From contig JAUWTE010000092.1 of assembly GCA_030609765.1 (NCBI GenBank), forward strand, positions 1-9,447: 9,447 nucleotides of DNA, in the 5' to 3' direction. Below the pieces are notes generated by a model, which worked only from the letters and a program-made list of their open reading frames with translations, was not told the origin of the DNA and ran no database searches. The stretch's first letter is position 1; each line of letters opens with the position of its first letter. Shown piece by piece: positions 1-6,329 of this stretch. A program made the position numbers and the translations under genes. Source of the DNA: Acidobacteriota bacterium. Its GTDB lineage: Bacteria > Acidobacteriota > UBA890.

Positions 1-2607
1 GCCGGGCTCGCTGTACACGTCGACGTGACCGTTATGTTGTTTGACGATTCCATATACGGTTGCGAGGCCGAGCCCCGTGCCTTCGCCGACACCCTTGGTC
101 GTGAAGAACGGTTCGAAGATGTGTCGCTGCATCTCCCGGTCGATTCCGCAGCCGGTGTCAATGGCCGTGATCATGATGAATTCTCCGGGCGCAACGTTCG
201 GATGAACCGCGCAATACTCCTCGTCGAGCTCCATGTTGTTCGTCTCGAACGTCAGCGTTCCACCATCAGGCATCGCGTCACGTGCATTGATCGTCAGGTT
301 GAAGAGAACCAGCTCGATCTGGCCAGGGTCGACGCGCACATTGCCGACATCCGGCGCGGGTACGAGGCGCAACTCGATCGACTCGCCGATCAGGCGCTCG
401 AGCATACTCAATGTGTCTCCGATCAGCGAATTGAGGTTCAAGACCTTGGGCTCGAGCGGTTGCCGCCGGCTGAATGCCAGGAGTTGCTTGGTGAGGGCGG
501 CCGCCTGATCGGCCATCTCGAGAGCCTTGCGCAGGTCGGTGGCTTCGCTACTGTCTGGGTCGAATTTTCCGAGCACCAGCTGGGTGAAGCCCGTGATACC
601 TGTCAGCAGATTGTTGAAGTCATGAGCGACGCCACCGGCAAGCTGTCCCACCGCCTCCATCTTCTGGGCCTGACGTAGCTGGCGCTCTAGCTCACGCCTC
701 TCGGTGACATCCCGGAGGATGCCGCGGAAAGCGACGATCCGACCTCTCTCGTCCCGCGCGGCGCTGGCGCTGGCAACTACGAGCAAGCTCTTACCCTGTC
801 TCGTCATCAACTCGAGCTCGTAGTCCTTGACGAATCCGTCCGAGGAAAGTCGACTCAAGAAATCCGCGCGAGTCGCAGGGTCGCGATACAGATCGTGGGC
901 AACGTCAACCCGCAGGAACTCCTCTTTCGAGTGAAAGCCGAACAGCTTCACCGCCGCCATGTTGGCGTCCTCAATCCGCCCGTCAGGAGTACTGATGTAG
1001 ATTGCGTCTTGGGATTCCTCGAAAAGGTTGCGGAACTTCTCTTCTGACCTTCGCAGGGCCTCTTCCGCCAGTTTGCGGTCCGTGATGTCCCAAGCGAAGG
1101 CGCAGTTGTACTCCTTGCCTTCGTACTCGAGGAAGTTCTCCAGGAGCTCGACCGGAAATGTGCTGCCATCTCTGCGTCGATGCTGCGATTCGAGCTTGAG
1201 CGTGCCGTACTTCTTGAGCACTTCCCATTGCTTCGGCCACGCCACCTTCGGGAAGCTCAGGTCGATGTCATGCACGGTCATCGACAACAGCTCTTCACGC
1301 GAGTAGCCGAGTGAGGTACAAGCGGCACCGTTGACGTAGATGAGCCGTCCGGTAGAGTCCATCCAGAACATGGAATCGGCGACGTGATCGACCGCGAACT
1401 GCGTGAAGCTCAAGGACTCCTCGCGTCGCTTGCGCTCGATCGCCAGAGCGATGTTCCTCGACACGAAAGTCAGCAGCTCGAGATCCGCATGCGTATAGGG
1501 ACGGTCCTCGGAGTAGCTCTGTACGCCAAGAACTCCGATCACTCCTTCTTTGGTCTTCAGCGGTACGCCCAGCCAGTAGGGTGACGGGGTTCCTACGAGC
1601 TCGATCTCGCCGGCCTTCTCGAGCCGCTCATGTACATCCTCGCTGACGTACAAAGGCTCTCCCGTGCGGCGCACAAAGTCGGTGAGACTCTTACGGAGCT
1701 CCTGCGGCTGAACGTTGGTCGGCACGTCGAACTCATCGACGTGGTACGGGAAGGAGTAGGTTTCTGATTCCTCGTCGTAGAGCGCCAGATAGAAGTTGGT
1801 TGTATCCACTAGCCTGCCGAGTTGCTCGTGCACGACCTCCATGAGGTCGTACAGCTTCTCGGACGCTCCCACCGCCAGGGAGATCTGAAATTGTACCGAC
1901 TGGACCTTTTGCGCTTGTTGTCGCTCTTCAGTCTCTTTGCTGACGGACTCGACTGCCCGCAGTAGCTGCCGGTTGGCCCTGAATCGAGCTCGGTGGATCA
2001 CCACAGAGAGAACGGCCGCGGCCATGAGGGCGAGGAGCAGGTGGGCGGCGACATTCGGCGTGTTCGTCGCAACAATCACTGCTCCCCAAACCACCACGAA
2101 CGTGCCAATCGTGAAGGCCAGCCAATACGCCGAGAGCAGAAAGAAGCCCAGCCCCATCATCATGATGACGAGGTAACTCGTGTGCAGATAGGCGTACGGC
2201 ATTGCGCCCAGCAGCGAGTAGGCCAGGAGAATGTTGGCAAACACGAGCGCCGCGATGAACGTGACGACCATGTTGGCGTAGCGCCGAGGTACCAAATCTC
2301 TCCGGATGGCGACATGCAGAGCGAGCATGAAGGCGATGAGCAAGACCTCTGAAGCCGCAATGGGCAGGCGCACCGGGTCCGGATAGTTGACCCAGCTAAA
2401 GGCCATGAATGCTGCGTAGATGGCGGCGAAGCCGAGGAGCGCCGGTCGCAGCGTTTCAAGGACGATGAGATTGAAGGCCTCGTCGGGCGAGAGATCTAAT
2501 CGGGCCAAGGCGTCTGTGTCTGCGCCTCGACTCAGAGAAGTGGAGATCCCCGGCTGCTCGAGGACCTCACTCCGCGTCGTCTCTTTGCTTTCGTCGACAA
2601 GAGCCAC
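1..2607 (-). CDS. Six-helix membrane sensor histidine kinase with GAF and two PAS domains, 3' end missing at left edge
   Basis: Autophosphorylating sensor kinase of a two-component system, anchored in the inner membrane; signal and partner regulator are unknown. The frame is uninterrupted for 869 codons. Visible order: cytosolic N-terminus (1-50); about six hydrophobic helices (roughly 55-72, 81-100, 112-134, 143-160, 164-181, 186-204); charged, probably coiled-coil linker (205-240); GAF (about 241-393, with YWLGVPLKTKEGVIGVLGVQ); PAS1 (about 401-515, ending WDITDRK); PAS2 (about 520-640, ending RDVTERRELE); HisKA-type domain with H-box GGVAHDFNNLLTGITGF, phospho-acceptor His662; HATPase with N-box NLTINARDAMPDGG, G1 DTGCGI, F-box FEPFFTTK and G2 GEGTGLGLAT. 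All catalytic boxes are intact. It breaks off after SEPG, just before the usual last strand, so a C-terminal receiver domain, common in this family, can be neither seen nor excluded. The GTG start directly follows an in-frame TAG (2608-2610) and has a good ribosome site. It is divergent from the oxoamine synthase. Confidence 0.95.
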   Translation of the reverse strand, partial: MALVDESKETTRSEVLEQPGISTSLSRGADTDALARLDLSPDEAFNLIVLETLRPALLGFAAIYAAFMAFSWVNYPDPVRLPIAASEVLLIAFMLALHVAIRRDLVPRRYANMVVTFIAALVFANILLAYSLLGAMPYAYLHTSYLVIMMMGLGFFLLSAYWLAFTIGTFVVVWGAVIVATNTPNVAAHLLLALMAAAVLSVVIHRARFRANRQLLRAVESVSKETEERQQAQKVQSVQFQISLAVGASEKLYDLMEVVHEQLGRLVDTTNFYLALYDEESETYSFPYHVDEFDVPTNVQPQELRKSLTDFVRRTGEPLYVSEDVHERLEKAGEIELVGTPSPYWLGVPLKTKEGVIGVLGVQSYSEDRPYTHADLELLTFVSRNIALAIERKRREESLSFTQFAVDHVADSMFWMDSTGRLIYVNGAACTSLGYSREELLSMTVHDIDLSFPKVAWPKQWEVLKKYGTLKLESQHRRRDGSTFPVELLENFLEYEGKEYNCAFAWDITDRKLAEEALRRSEEKFRNLFEESQDAIYISTPDGRIEDANMAAVKLFGFHSKEEFLRVDVAHDLYRDPATRADFLSRLSSDGFVKDYELELMTRQGKSLLVVASASAARDERGRIVAFRGILRDVTERRELERQLRQAQKMEAVGQLAGGVAHDFNNLLTGITGFTQLVLGKFDPDSSEATDLRKALEMADQAAALTKQLLAFSRRQPLEPKVLNLNSLIGDTLSMLERLIGESIELRLVPAPDVGNVRVDPGQIELVLFNLTINARDAMPDGGTLTFETNNMELDEEYCAVHPNVAPGEFIMITAIDTGCGIDREMQRHIFEPFFTTKGVGEGTGLGLATVYGIVKQHNGHVDVYSEPG

Positions 2608-2611
2608 CTAG

Positions 2612-2618
2612 CCCTCCC
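2612..2618 (-). promoter_or_regulatory. Ribosome binding site of the sensor kinase gene
   Basis: On the minus strand GGGAGGG lies four bases before the GTG at 2607, with its GGAGG core five bases away. Because a stop codon lies immediately upstream of the GTG in the same frame, and the first in-frame ATG is about 68 codons in, inside the first membrane helix, this site fixes the GTG as the start. Confidence 0.75.
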
Positions 2619-2669
2619 TTGGAATGGCAATCGAGGCAGAGAGCACGCCGGGGCTGCGCTAGCCCAAGC

Positions 2670-2698
2670 AGCATACCTTCTCAAGGGGCGATCTCCAA
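2670..2698 (-). promoter_or_regulatory. Possible sigma-70-type promoter of the sensor kinase
   Basis: Minus-strand TTGGAG (2693-2698) and TATGCT (2670-2675) are separated by 17 bases. This would put the transcript start near 2663 and leave a leader of about 55 bases. The -35 matches the consensus only in its TTG, and a second TTGAGA at 2681-2686 has no good -10 partner, so this is a weak sequence-only call. The leader holds a small hairpin, GGGCT/AGCCC around a five-base loop, at 2651-2665. Confidence 0.3.
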
Positions 2699-2717
2699 TA
2701 TCGAAGCACCCTCAGGT

Positions 2718-2740
2718 CCGGTACGTGCCCGGCACGCCGG
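2718..2740. promoter_or_regulatory. Dyad in the divergent control region, possible operator
   Basis: CGTGCC-C-GGCACG (2724-2736) is a perfect six-base inverted repeat around one base. It is flanked by CCGG on both sides (2718-2721 and 2737-2740), with two extra bases, TA, in the left arm. It lies between the candidate kinase promoter and the TATAAT of the synthase promoter, where a shared regulator could act on both genes. Short dyads are common in GC-rich DNA, and no regulator gene is visible in the window. Confidence 0.3.
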
Positions 2741-2782
2741 AAGCACATGCCCGCCCAAATACTCTCCGTCCGCGACAGTGGA

Positions 2783-2788
2783 TATAAT
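2783..2788 (+). promoter_or_regulatory. -10 element of the oxoamine synthase promoter
   Basis: TATAAT is a perfect -10 hexamer in an otherwise GC-rich region, but no good -35 lies 16-19 bases upstream; the best position reads TACTCT. That suggests an activator-dependent or weak promoter. Transcription would start near 2795, giving a leader of about 110 bases. A start there lies downstream of the GTG at 2791, the farthest upstream start of the synthase frame, which argues against using that GTG. Confidence 0.5.
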
Positions 2789-2792
2789 TCGT

Positions 2793-2804
2793 GCTTTGGA
2801 GACG
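2793..2804 (+). repeat. Upstream copy of 12-bp direct repeat flanking the synthase gene
   Basis: GCTTTGGAGACG occurs here, at the predicted transcript start of the synthase gene, and again exactly at 4132-4143, directly after its stop codon. The flanking bases differ between the two copies. Confidence 0.5.
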
Positions 2805-2890
2805 CCTTCGTCCTGTCGCGGCCACAGCTCCGACGTGGGCGCCGGCCTGCCGTGAGCTCGGAAGACACGATTCAGGAATCGGATTCATCC

Positions 2891-2896
2891 AAGGAG
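2891..2896 (+). promoter_or_regulatory. Ribosome binding site deciding the synthase start
   Basis: AAGGAG lies eight bases before the ATG at 2905, a near-ideal site and spacing. It supports that ATG rather than the in-frame GTG at 2791, whose extra 38 codons encode an Arg- and Pro-rich stretch unlike the family's N-terminus. Confidence 0.8.
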
Positions 2897-2904
2897 CGCG
2901 TTAC

Positions 2905-4131
2905 ATGCCTAGCGATCGACTGACTGCCGCACTGCAAGCACACGTTGCCCAACTCGAGGAAAACGGAACGGCGAAGGGAGCCGAAACCGTAGTAACGCAG
3001 GCAACGGCACCCGAGGGCGAGCGTGGGCCGCGCTTCAAGCTAGCCGGGCATGGAGACCAGGAGTTCATCAGGATGAACTCCAATTCCTACCTGGGCCTGT
3101 CGATGCGGCCGGACATGATTGCCGCTGAGGAGGAGGCCGCCGCTGCCTTCGGTGTGGGCCCAGGGGCCGTGCGCTTCATCAGCGGCACCTACTCGCCGCA
3201 TATCGATCTGGAGCGGAAGCTTGCCGAATTCCACGGCCGCGAGGCAGGGATGATCTTCTCCGCCGCCTATGCCACGGTCATGGGGATTATCTCGCCGCTC
3301 GTCACCAACGAGACCCTTGTGATCAGCGATGAGCTCAACCATAGCTGCATCATCAACGCCGTTCGCCTATCGCGTCCGCTCGACAAGGCAATCTACCCGC
3401 ACCTCGACATGGCGGCCCTCGAGAAGACCATCGAGGAGGCCCAGGGTCGGGCGAAGCGGGTCCTCGTGATTACCGACGGCATCTTTTCCATGCGCGGCGA
3501 TCATGCCCCTCTCGATGAGATCATGGAGATCGCCGGCAAGCACGACTTCGCATTTCCTGAGAACGTCGTGGTAGTTGCGGATGACTCTCACGGCGTTGGC
3601 TCCTTCGGAGAGACGGGCCGCGGGGTGGAAGAGTTCACCGGCTCACCGCCCGTGGACATCCTTGTGGCAACCTTGGGCAAGGCGCTGGGTGTCAACGGTG
3701 GGTACGTGGTGGGCAACGAATCGATGATCCGCTTCTTCCGGGAGACCGCCCCCTTCTACATCTACTCCAATCCGATCACTTCGAGTGAGGCGCTCGCGGC
3801 GATACGCGCGGTGGAGATTCTGGACTCCGCAGAAGGGCGGCAGCTCCTCGACAAGCTGCGCGCCCTGACGGTTCGTTTCGAGAAGGGGCTTGTCGACATG
3901 GGACGGGAGACCCTACCCGGTGCGCACCCGGTAGTACCCCTCATGGTCAGGGATACCGAGCTCACCCACGCGATCGTCAAGCACCTGCATGACAACGGAG
4001 TGCTGGCCACGGGGCTCGCCTTTCCAGTCGTGCCCCGGGGCGACGAGGAGATCCGCTTCCAGGTCAACGCGGATCACACGGAGGGCGACATCGACCGCGT
4101 CCTCGAGATCATGTCCTCCGCCCCTGCTTGA
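2905..4131 (+). CDS. PLP-dependent alpha-oxoamine synthase, glycine C-acetyltransferase (KBL)-like
   Basis: A 408-residue, probably cytosolic, fold-type I PLP enzyme that joins an amino acid to an acyl-CoA with loss of CO2. In this family KBL uses glycine and acetyl-CoA, AONS (BioF) alanine and pimeloyl-CoA, SPT serine and palmitoyl-CoA. Visible landmarks: MNSNSYLGL (57-65), the substrate-loop motif; ISDELNHS (140-147), whose His146 should stack on PLP; TDGIFSMRGD (190-199); ADDSHGVG (225-232), with Asp226 and His229 contacting the cofactor; TLGKALG (256-262), with Lys259 as the Schiff-base lysine; and the C-terminal FPVVPRGDEEIRFQVNADHT (373-392). All catalytic residues are present and the length is normal. 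TDGIFSM, DDSH and TLGKALG resemble E. coli KBL most. No threonine dehydrogenase (tdh) lies beside it, as in the usual kbl-tdh pair, nor any biotin or sphingolipid gene, so the substrate is open and no gene symbol is given. It is divergent from the sensor kinase and convergent with thrS. Confidence 0.93.
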   Translation: MPSDRLTAALQAHVAQLEENGTAKGAETVVTQATAPEGERGPRFKLAGHGDQEFIRMNSNSYLGLSMRPDMIAAEEEAAAAFGVGPGAVRFISGTYSPHIDLERKLAEFHGREAGMIFSAAYATVMGIISPLVTNETLVISDELNHSCIINAVRLSRPLDKAIYPHLDMAALEKTIEEAQGRAKRVLVITDGIFSMRGDHAPLDEIMEIAGKHDFAFPENVVVVADDSHGVGSFGETGRGVEEFTGSPPVDILVATLGKALGVNGGYVVGNESMIRFFRETAPFYIYSNPITSSEALAAIRAVEILDSAEGRQLLDKLRALTVRFEKGLVDMGRETLPGAHPVVPLMVRDTELTHAIVKHLHDNGVLATGLAFPVVPRGDEEIRFQVNADHTEGDIDRVLEIMSSAPA

Positions 4132-4143
4132 GCTTTGGAGACG
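4132..4143 (+). repeat. Downstream copy of 12-bp direct repeat flanking the synthase gene
   Basis: GCTTTGGAGACG begins immediately after the synthase stop codon and repeats the bases at 2793-2804 exactly. It fills part of the 41-base gap between the convergent synthase and thrS genes, in which I see no convincing intrinsic terminator. Confidence 0.5.
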
Positions 4144-4172
4144 GGAGCTTCGGGTAGATTCACCACGGCCAG

Positions 4173-6017
4173 CTAGTTGCGTCGGGCGCGTGTGCGGATT
4201 TCTTCGAGGACCTCTTCGACGAAGGTGTCGAAGGCCATCGACTCCTGCTGCTCTTCCCCGTAGCGACGCACGGTTACCGTGCCCTCGGTCTCTTCCTTCT
4301 GGCCGACGACCAAGAGAACGGGAATCTTGTGGGTCAAGGCTTCCCTGATCTTCTTGCCGAGCTTCTCGTCGGCGCGGTCGATCTCGGCGCGGATCAGGTG
4401 TTCCCGCAATTCGGCGTCGAGCTTCTCGGCGTACTCCAAGTGCTTGTCGCTGATCGGCAGGATTCTGACCTGGATCGGAGCCAACCAGGTGGGGAACGCA
4501 CCTCCGAAATGCTCGATCAGGTAGGCAATGAAGCGCTCATGGGTGCCGAGTGGGGCACGATGGATGACATAGGGGTGGTGTTCCTTGCCGTCCGGGCCGA
4601 CGTAGACGAGGTTCATGCGGTCGCTACGCGGCACCGCGAAATCGAGCTGGTTGGTGCAGAAGGTCTCCTCGCGGCCGGTGACCGTGCGCAGCTGCACGTC
4701 GACCTTCGGTCCGTAGAAAGCCGCCTCGCCGATTGCCTCGATGAAGGGCAGGCCGGATTCAATCATGGCATCGCGCACCATGGTTTCCGTGGACGCCCAG
4801 GCCTCGGGATCGCCAACGTATTTTTCCTTGCCCTTGGGATCCTCCGGGTCCGACAAGGAAAGGCGCATGTAGTAGTCGGTGATTCCGAAGATATCGAAGT
4901 AGCGCTCGTGCAGGCGAATGACCTTGACGAACTCACTCTGCACCTGGTCGGGGGTGCAGTAGATGTGCGCATCGTTCATGCACATGCCGCGCACGCGTAG
5001 CAGTCCACTCAGCGCGCCGCTCTCCTCGAAGCGATAAACGTGGCCGTACTCCGCCAGTCGCAAAGGCAGATCGCGGTAGCTGCGGGTCCGCGAGGCAAAG
5101 ATGCGGTGGTGGTGCGGGCAGTTCATCGGCTTCAGGTAGTAGGTGTCCTTTACGACCTCTTCGCCCTCCCGCTCTCCCTTCTCCGTAACAACCATCGGCG
5201 GGTACATGGTGTCCTGGTAATAAGGGAGGTGGCCGGACGAGTAGTAGAGATCCTGCCGGGCAATGTGCGGGGTGGCGACGCGCACATAGCCGTCCTTGAA
5301 CTCCTCTTCCCTGGCGAGCTTCTCGAGCTCATCGCGGATCGCGGTGCCGTTGGGCAGCCACAAGGGTAGGCCCGGGCCGATCTGTGGGTCGATGGTGTAG
5401 ATATCGAGCTGCGGCCCTAGCTTCTTGTGATCGCGCTTGAGGCCTTCCTCGTAGCGCTTGACCCAGTCCTCCAGGGTCTCCCTGTCGCCGTAGGCCCAGG
5501 CGTAGATGCGGGTCATCATCTCGTTGCGCTCGTCGCCACGCCAATAGGCGCCGGCCACCGAGCGCAGCTTGAAGCACCCGTTCGGAATCTCTCGGGTCTT
5601 GTCCAGGTGCGGCCCCTCGCACATGTCGATGAACGGGCCGTTGGTGTAGAAGCTCAGGGTCTCGAGACCGTGTATTTCAGCCAACTCACGAGCATACTCC
5701 GCCTTGTACGGCTCACCCATCTCTTCCAGACGCGCCAGCGCGTCGTCGACAGTGAGATCCTCGCGCTCGAAGATCTGGTTCTGCTTGATGATGTGCTTCA
5801 TGCGGCGCTCGATCTCTGGAAAATCCTCCGCGGAGATCGGCTCGGTCAGGACAAAGTCGTAGTAGAAGCCATCATCGATAGGCGGCCCGAAGCCCCGCGT
5901 GCTACCAGGACGAACTTCGAGAACGGCCTGCGCCATCACGTGAGCTAGCGAATGGCGGAGACGATAGAGAGGGTCCTCGTTGCTCTTGTCGCCGAGTTCG
6001 TTGGCCAAGTCGATCAT
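4173..6017 (-). CDS. thrS: Threonyl-tRNA synthetase without TGS domain
   Basis: Cytosolic class II synthetase that charges tRNA-Thr with threonine and clears Ser-tRNA-Thr. The 614 residues start almost directly in the N2 editing domain: RHSLAHVMAQ (His22, His26) and DMCEGPH (Cys133, His137) supply the editing-site residues. The catalytic core follows, with PMNCPHHH (Cys300), RVRGMCMNDAHIYC (motif 2, His351) and IHRAPLGTHERF (His486, motif 3 Arg495); Cys300, His351 and His486 match the zinc ligands of the E. coli enzyme. The anticodon-binding domain runs from about FPTWLAPIQV (508) to the end. E. coli ThrRS is 642 residues with an N-terminal TGS domain of about 60; here only about 17 residues precede the editing domain. 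No ATG, GTG or TTG start lies upstream in frame, so the domain is absent rather than mis-started. No strong ribosome site is visible. infC, which follows thrS in many bacteria, is not downstream; the neighbour is the convergent synthase. Confidence 0.97.
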   Translation of the reverse strand: MIDLANELGDKSNEDPLYRLRHSLAHVMAQAVLEVRPGSTRGFGPPIDDGFYYDFVLTEPISAEDFPEIERRMKHIIKQNQIFEREDLTVDDALARLEEMGEPYKAEYARELAEIHGLETLSFYTNGPFIDMCEGPHLDKTREIPNGCFKLRSVAGAYWRGDERNEMMTRIYAWAYGDRETLEDWVKRYEEGLKRDHKKLGPQLDIYTIDPQIGPGLPLWLPNGTAIRDELEKLAREEEFKDGYVRVATPHIARQDLYYSSGHLPYYQDTMYPPMVVTEKGEREGEEVVKDTYYLKPMNCPHHHRIFASRTRSYRDLPLRLAEYGHVYRFEESGALSGLLRVRGMCMNDAHIYCTPDQVQSEFVKVIRLHERYFDIFGITDYYMRLSLSDPEDPKGKEKYVGDPEAWASTETMVRDAMIESGLPFIEAIGEAAFYGPKVDVQLRTVTGREETFCTNQLDFAVPRSDRMNLVYVGPDGKEHHPYVIHRAPLGTHERFIAYLIEHFGGAFPTWLAPIQVRILPISDKHLEYAEKLDAELREHLIRAEIDRADEKLGKKIREALTHKIPVLLVVGQKEETEGTVTVRRYGEEQQESMAFDTFVEEVLEEIRTRARRN

Positions 6018-6041
6018 GGAACCGCTGCCTATGCTGTTGCT

Positions 6042-6056
6042 TCCAGCTTTGCTGGA
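6042..6056 (-). promoter_or_regulatory. Small hairpin in the thrS leader
   Basis: On the minus strand TCCAGC-AAA-GCTGGA forms a six-pair stem with a three-base loop, about 25 bases before the thrS start codon. E. coli thrS is repressed by its own product through leader hairpins that imitate the tRNA-Thr anticodon arm. This hairpin has no seven-base loop and no CGU, so it is not such a mimic; it may only shape the leader. Confidence 0.25.
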
Positions 6057-6223
6057 GAGGAGATTGACGTGTGGGAGCCCGTGCCGGCGCGCGCCTTGCC
6101 CTCGCGACCCGTGCGCCCGCTCGCTTCACGATCCGTTGAGAGATCCAGACTAGAGTCTACCTACTTGAACGTCTCAGGGGGAGTCGCGCTTGGCTGTAAG
6201 CCGCGCCCCGCTGTGACGGCCCG

Positions 6224-6247
6224 TGGCAGTACACCGTCGAACTGCCA
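6224..6247. promoter_or_regulatory. Inverted repeat TGGCAGT-N10-ACTGCCA, possible operator
   Basis: Two perfect seven-base arms (6224-6230 and 6241-6247) are separated by ten bases, so arm centres lie 17 bases apart. The right arm ends seven bases before the candidate -10 TATGAT, so the dyad covers the -35 region of the likely protease promoter. That position suits a repressor or an activator that replaces the missing -35. A match of this size could also arise by chance in a region of this length. Confidence 0.3.
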
Positions 6248-6254
6248 TTTCAAT

Positions 6255-6260
6255 TATGAT
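6255..6260 (+). promoter_or_regulatory. Possible -10 element of the M16 protease promoter
   Basis: TATGAT matches five of six bases of the -10 consensus and sits in the only AT-rich patch of this intergenic region. The expected -35 position, 17 bases upstream, reads CACCGT and is poor. A start near 6267 would leave a leader of about 63 bases. The ribosome site is weak: GGGA at 6317-6320, nine bases before the ATG. Confidence 0.3.
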
Positions 6261-6329
6261 GGTAAAGTAATCGCCGTTTCCCCACTCGAAATCGTCTTAC
6301 CGAAAAGCACATCACCGGGAACCTGTGTC

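Larger units (their letters stand above)
6018..6329. other. Divergent control region between thrS and the M16 protease
   Basis: A 312-base non-coding stretch carrying the leaders of both genes. Its thrS half is GC-rich and holds a small hairpin (6042-6056) and a short dyad, AGACT-AG-AGTCT (6147-6158). Its protease half has an AT-rich pocket (about 6246-6270) with a -10-like TATGAT and a 7+7 dyad beside it. The protease frame stays open leftwards through this region to an ATG at 5952, inside thrS, but the product looks unlike protein and would bury the signal peptide. No T-box or other riboswitch is recognisable. Confidence 0.6.

Noticed and set aside
25..678. Open plus-strand frame of 217 codons
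   Set aside because: It lies wholly antisense to the HisKA/HATPase part of the kinase, whose motifs are unmistakable. The plus-strand product has no recognisable family and reflects high-GC codon bias.
2160..2459. Minus-strand frame of 99 codons rich in Ser, Arg and Cys
   Set aside because: It overlaps the kinase membrane domain in another frame of the same strand; the kinase frame is continuous and gives proper membrane helices.
2791..2904. GTG start at 2791 for the synthase
   Set aside because: It lies three bases after the TATAAT hexamer, so it would precede the transcript start; the ATG at 2905 has a strong ribosome site and the usual family N-terminus.
4132..4172. Bidirectional terminator between the synthase and thrS
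   Set aside because: Only four-base AGCT complementarity and no T-run are present in the 41-base gap, so I cannot support a terminator.
4329..5000. Plus-strand frame of 223 codons inside thrS
   Set aside because: It is antisense to the catalytic core of ThrRS, has no ribosome site or family resemblance, and is a typical GC-rich mirror frame.
6018..6160. T-box or anticodon-mimic control of thrS
   Set aside because: No T-box sequence, no seven-base loop and no CGU-bearing hairpin could be found in the leader; only a three-base-loop hairpin is seen.
5952..6329. N-terminal extension of the M16 protease from an ATG at 5952
   Set aside because: It would overlap the 5' end of thrS on the other strand and place 126 unlike-protein residues before an obvious signal peptide at 6330.
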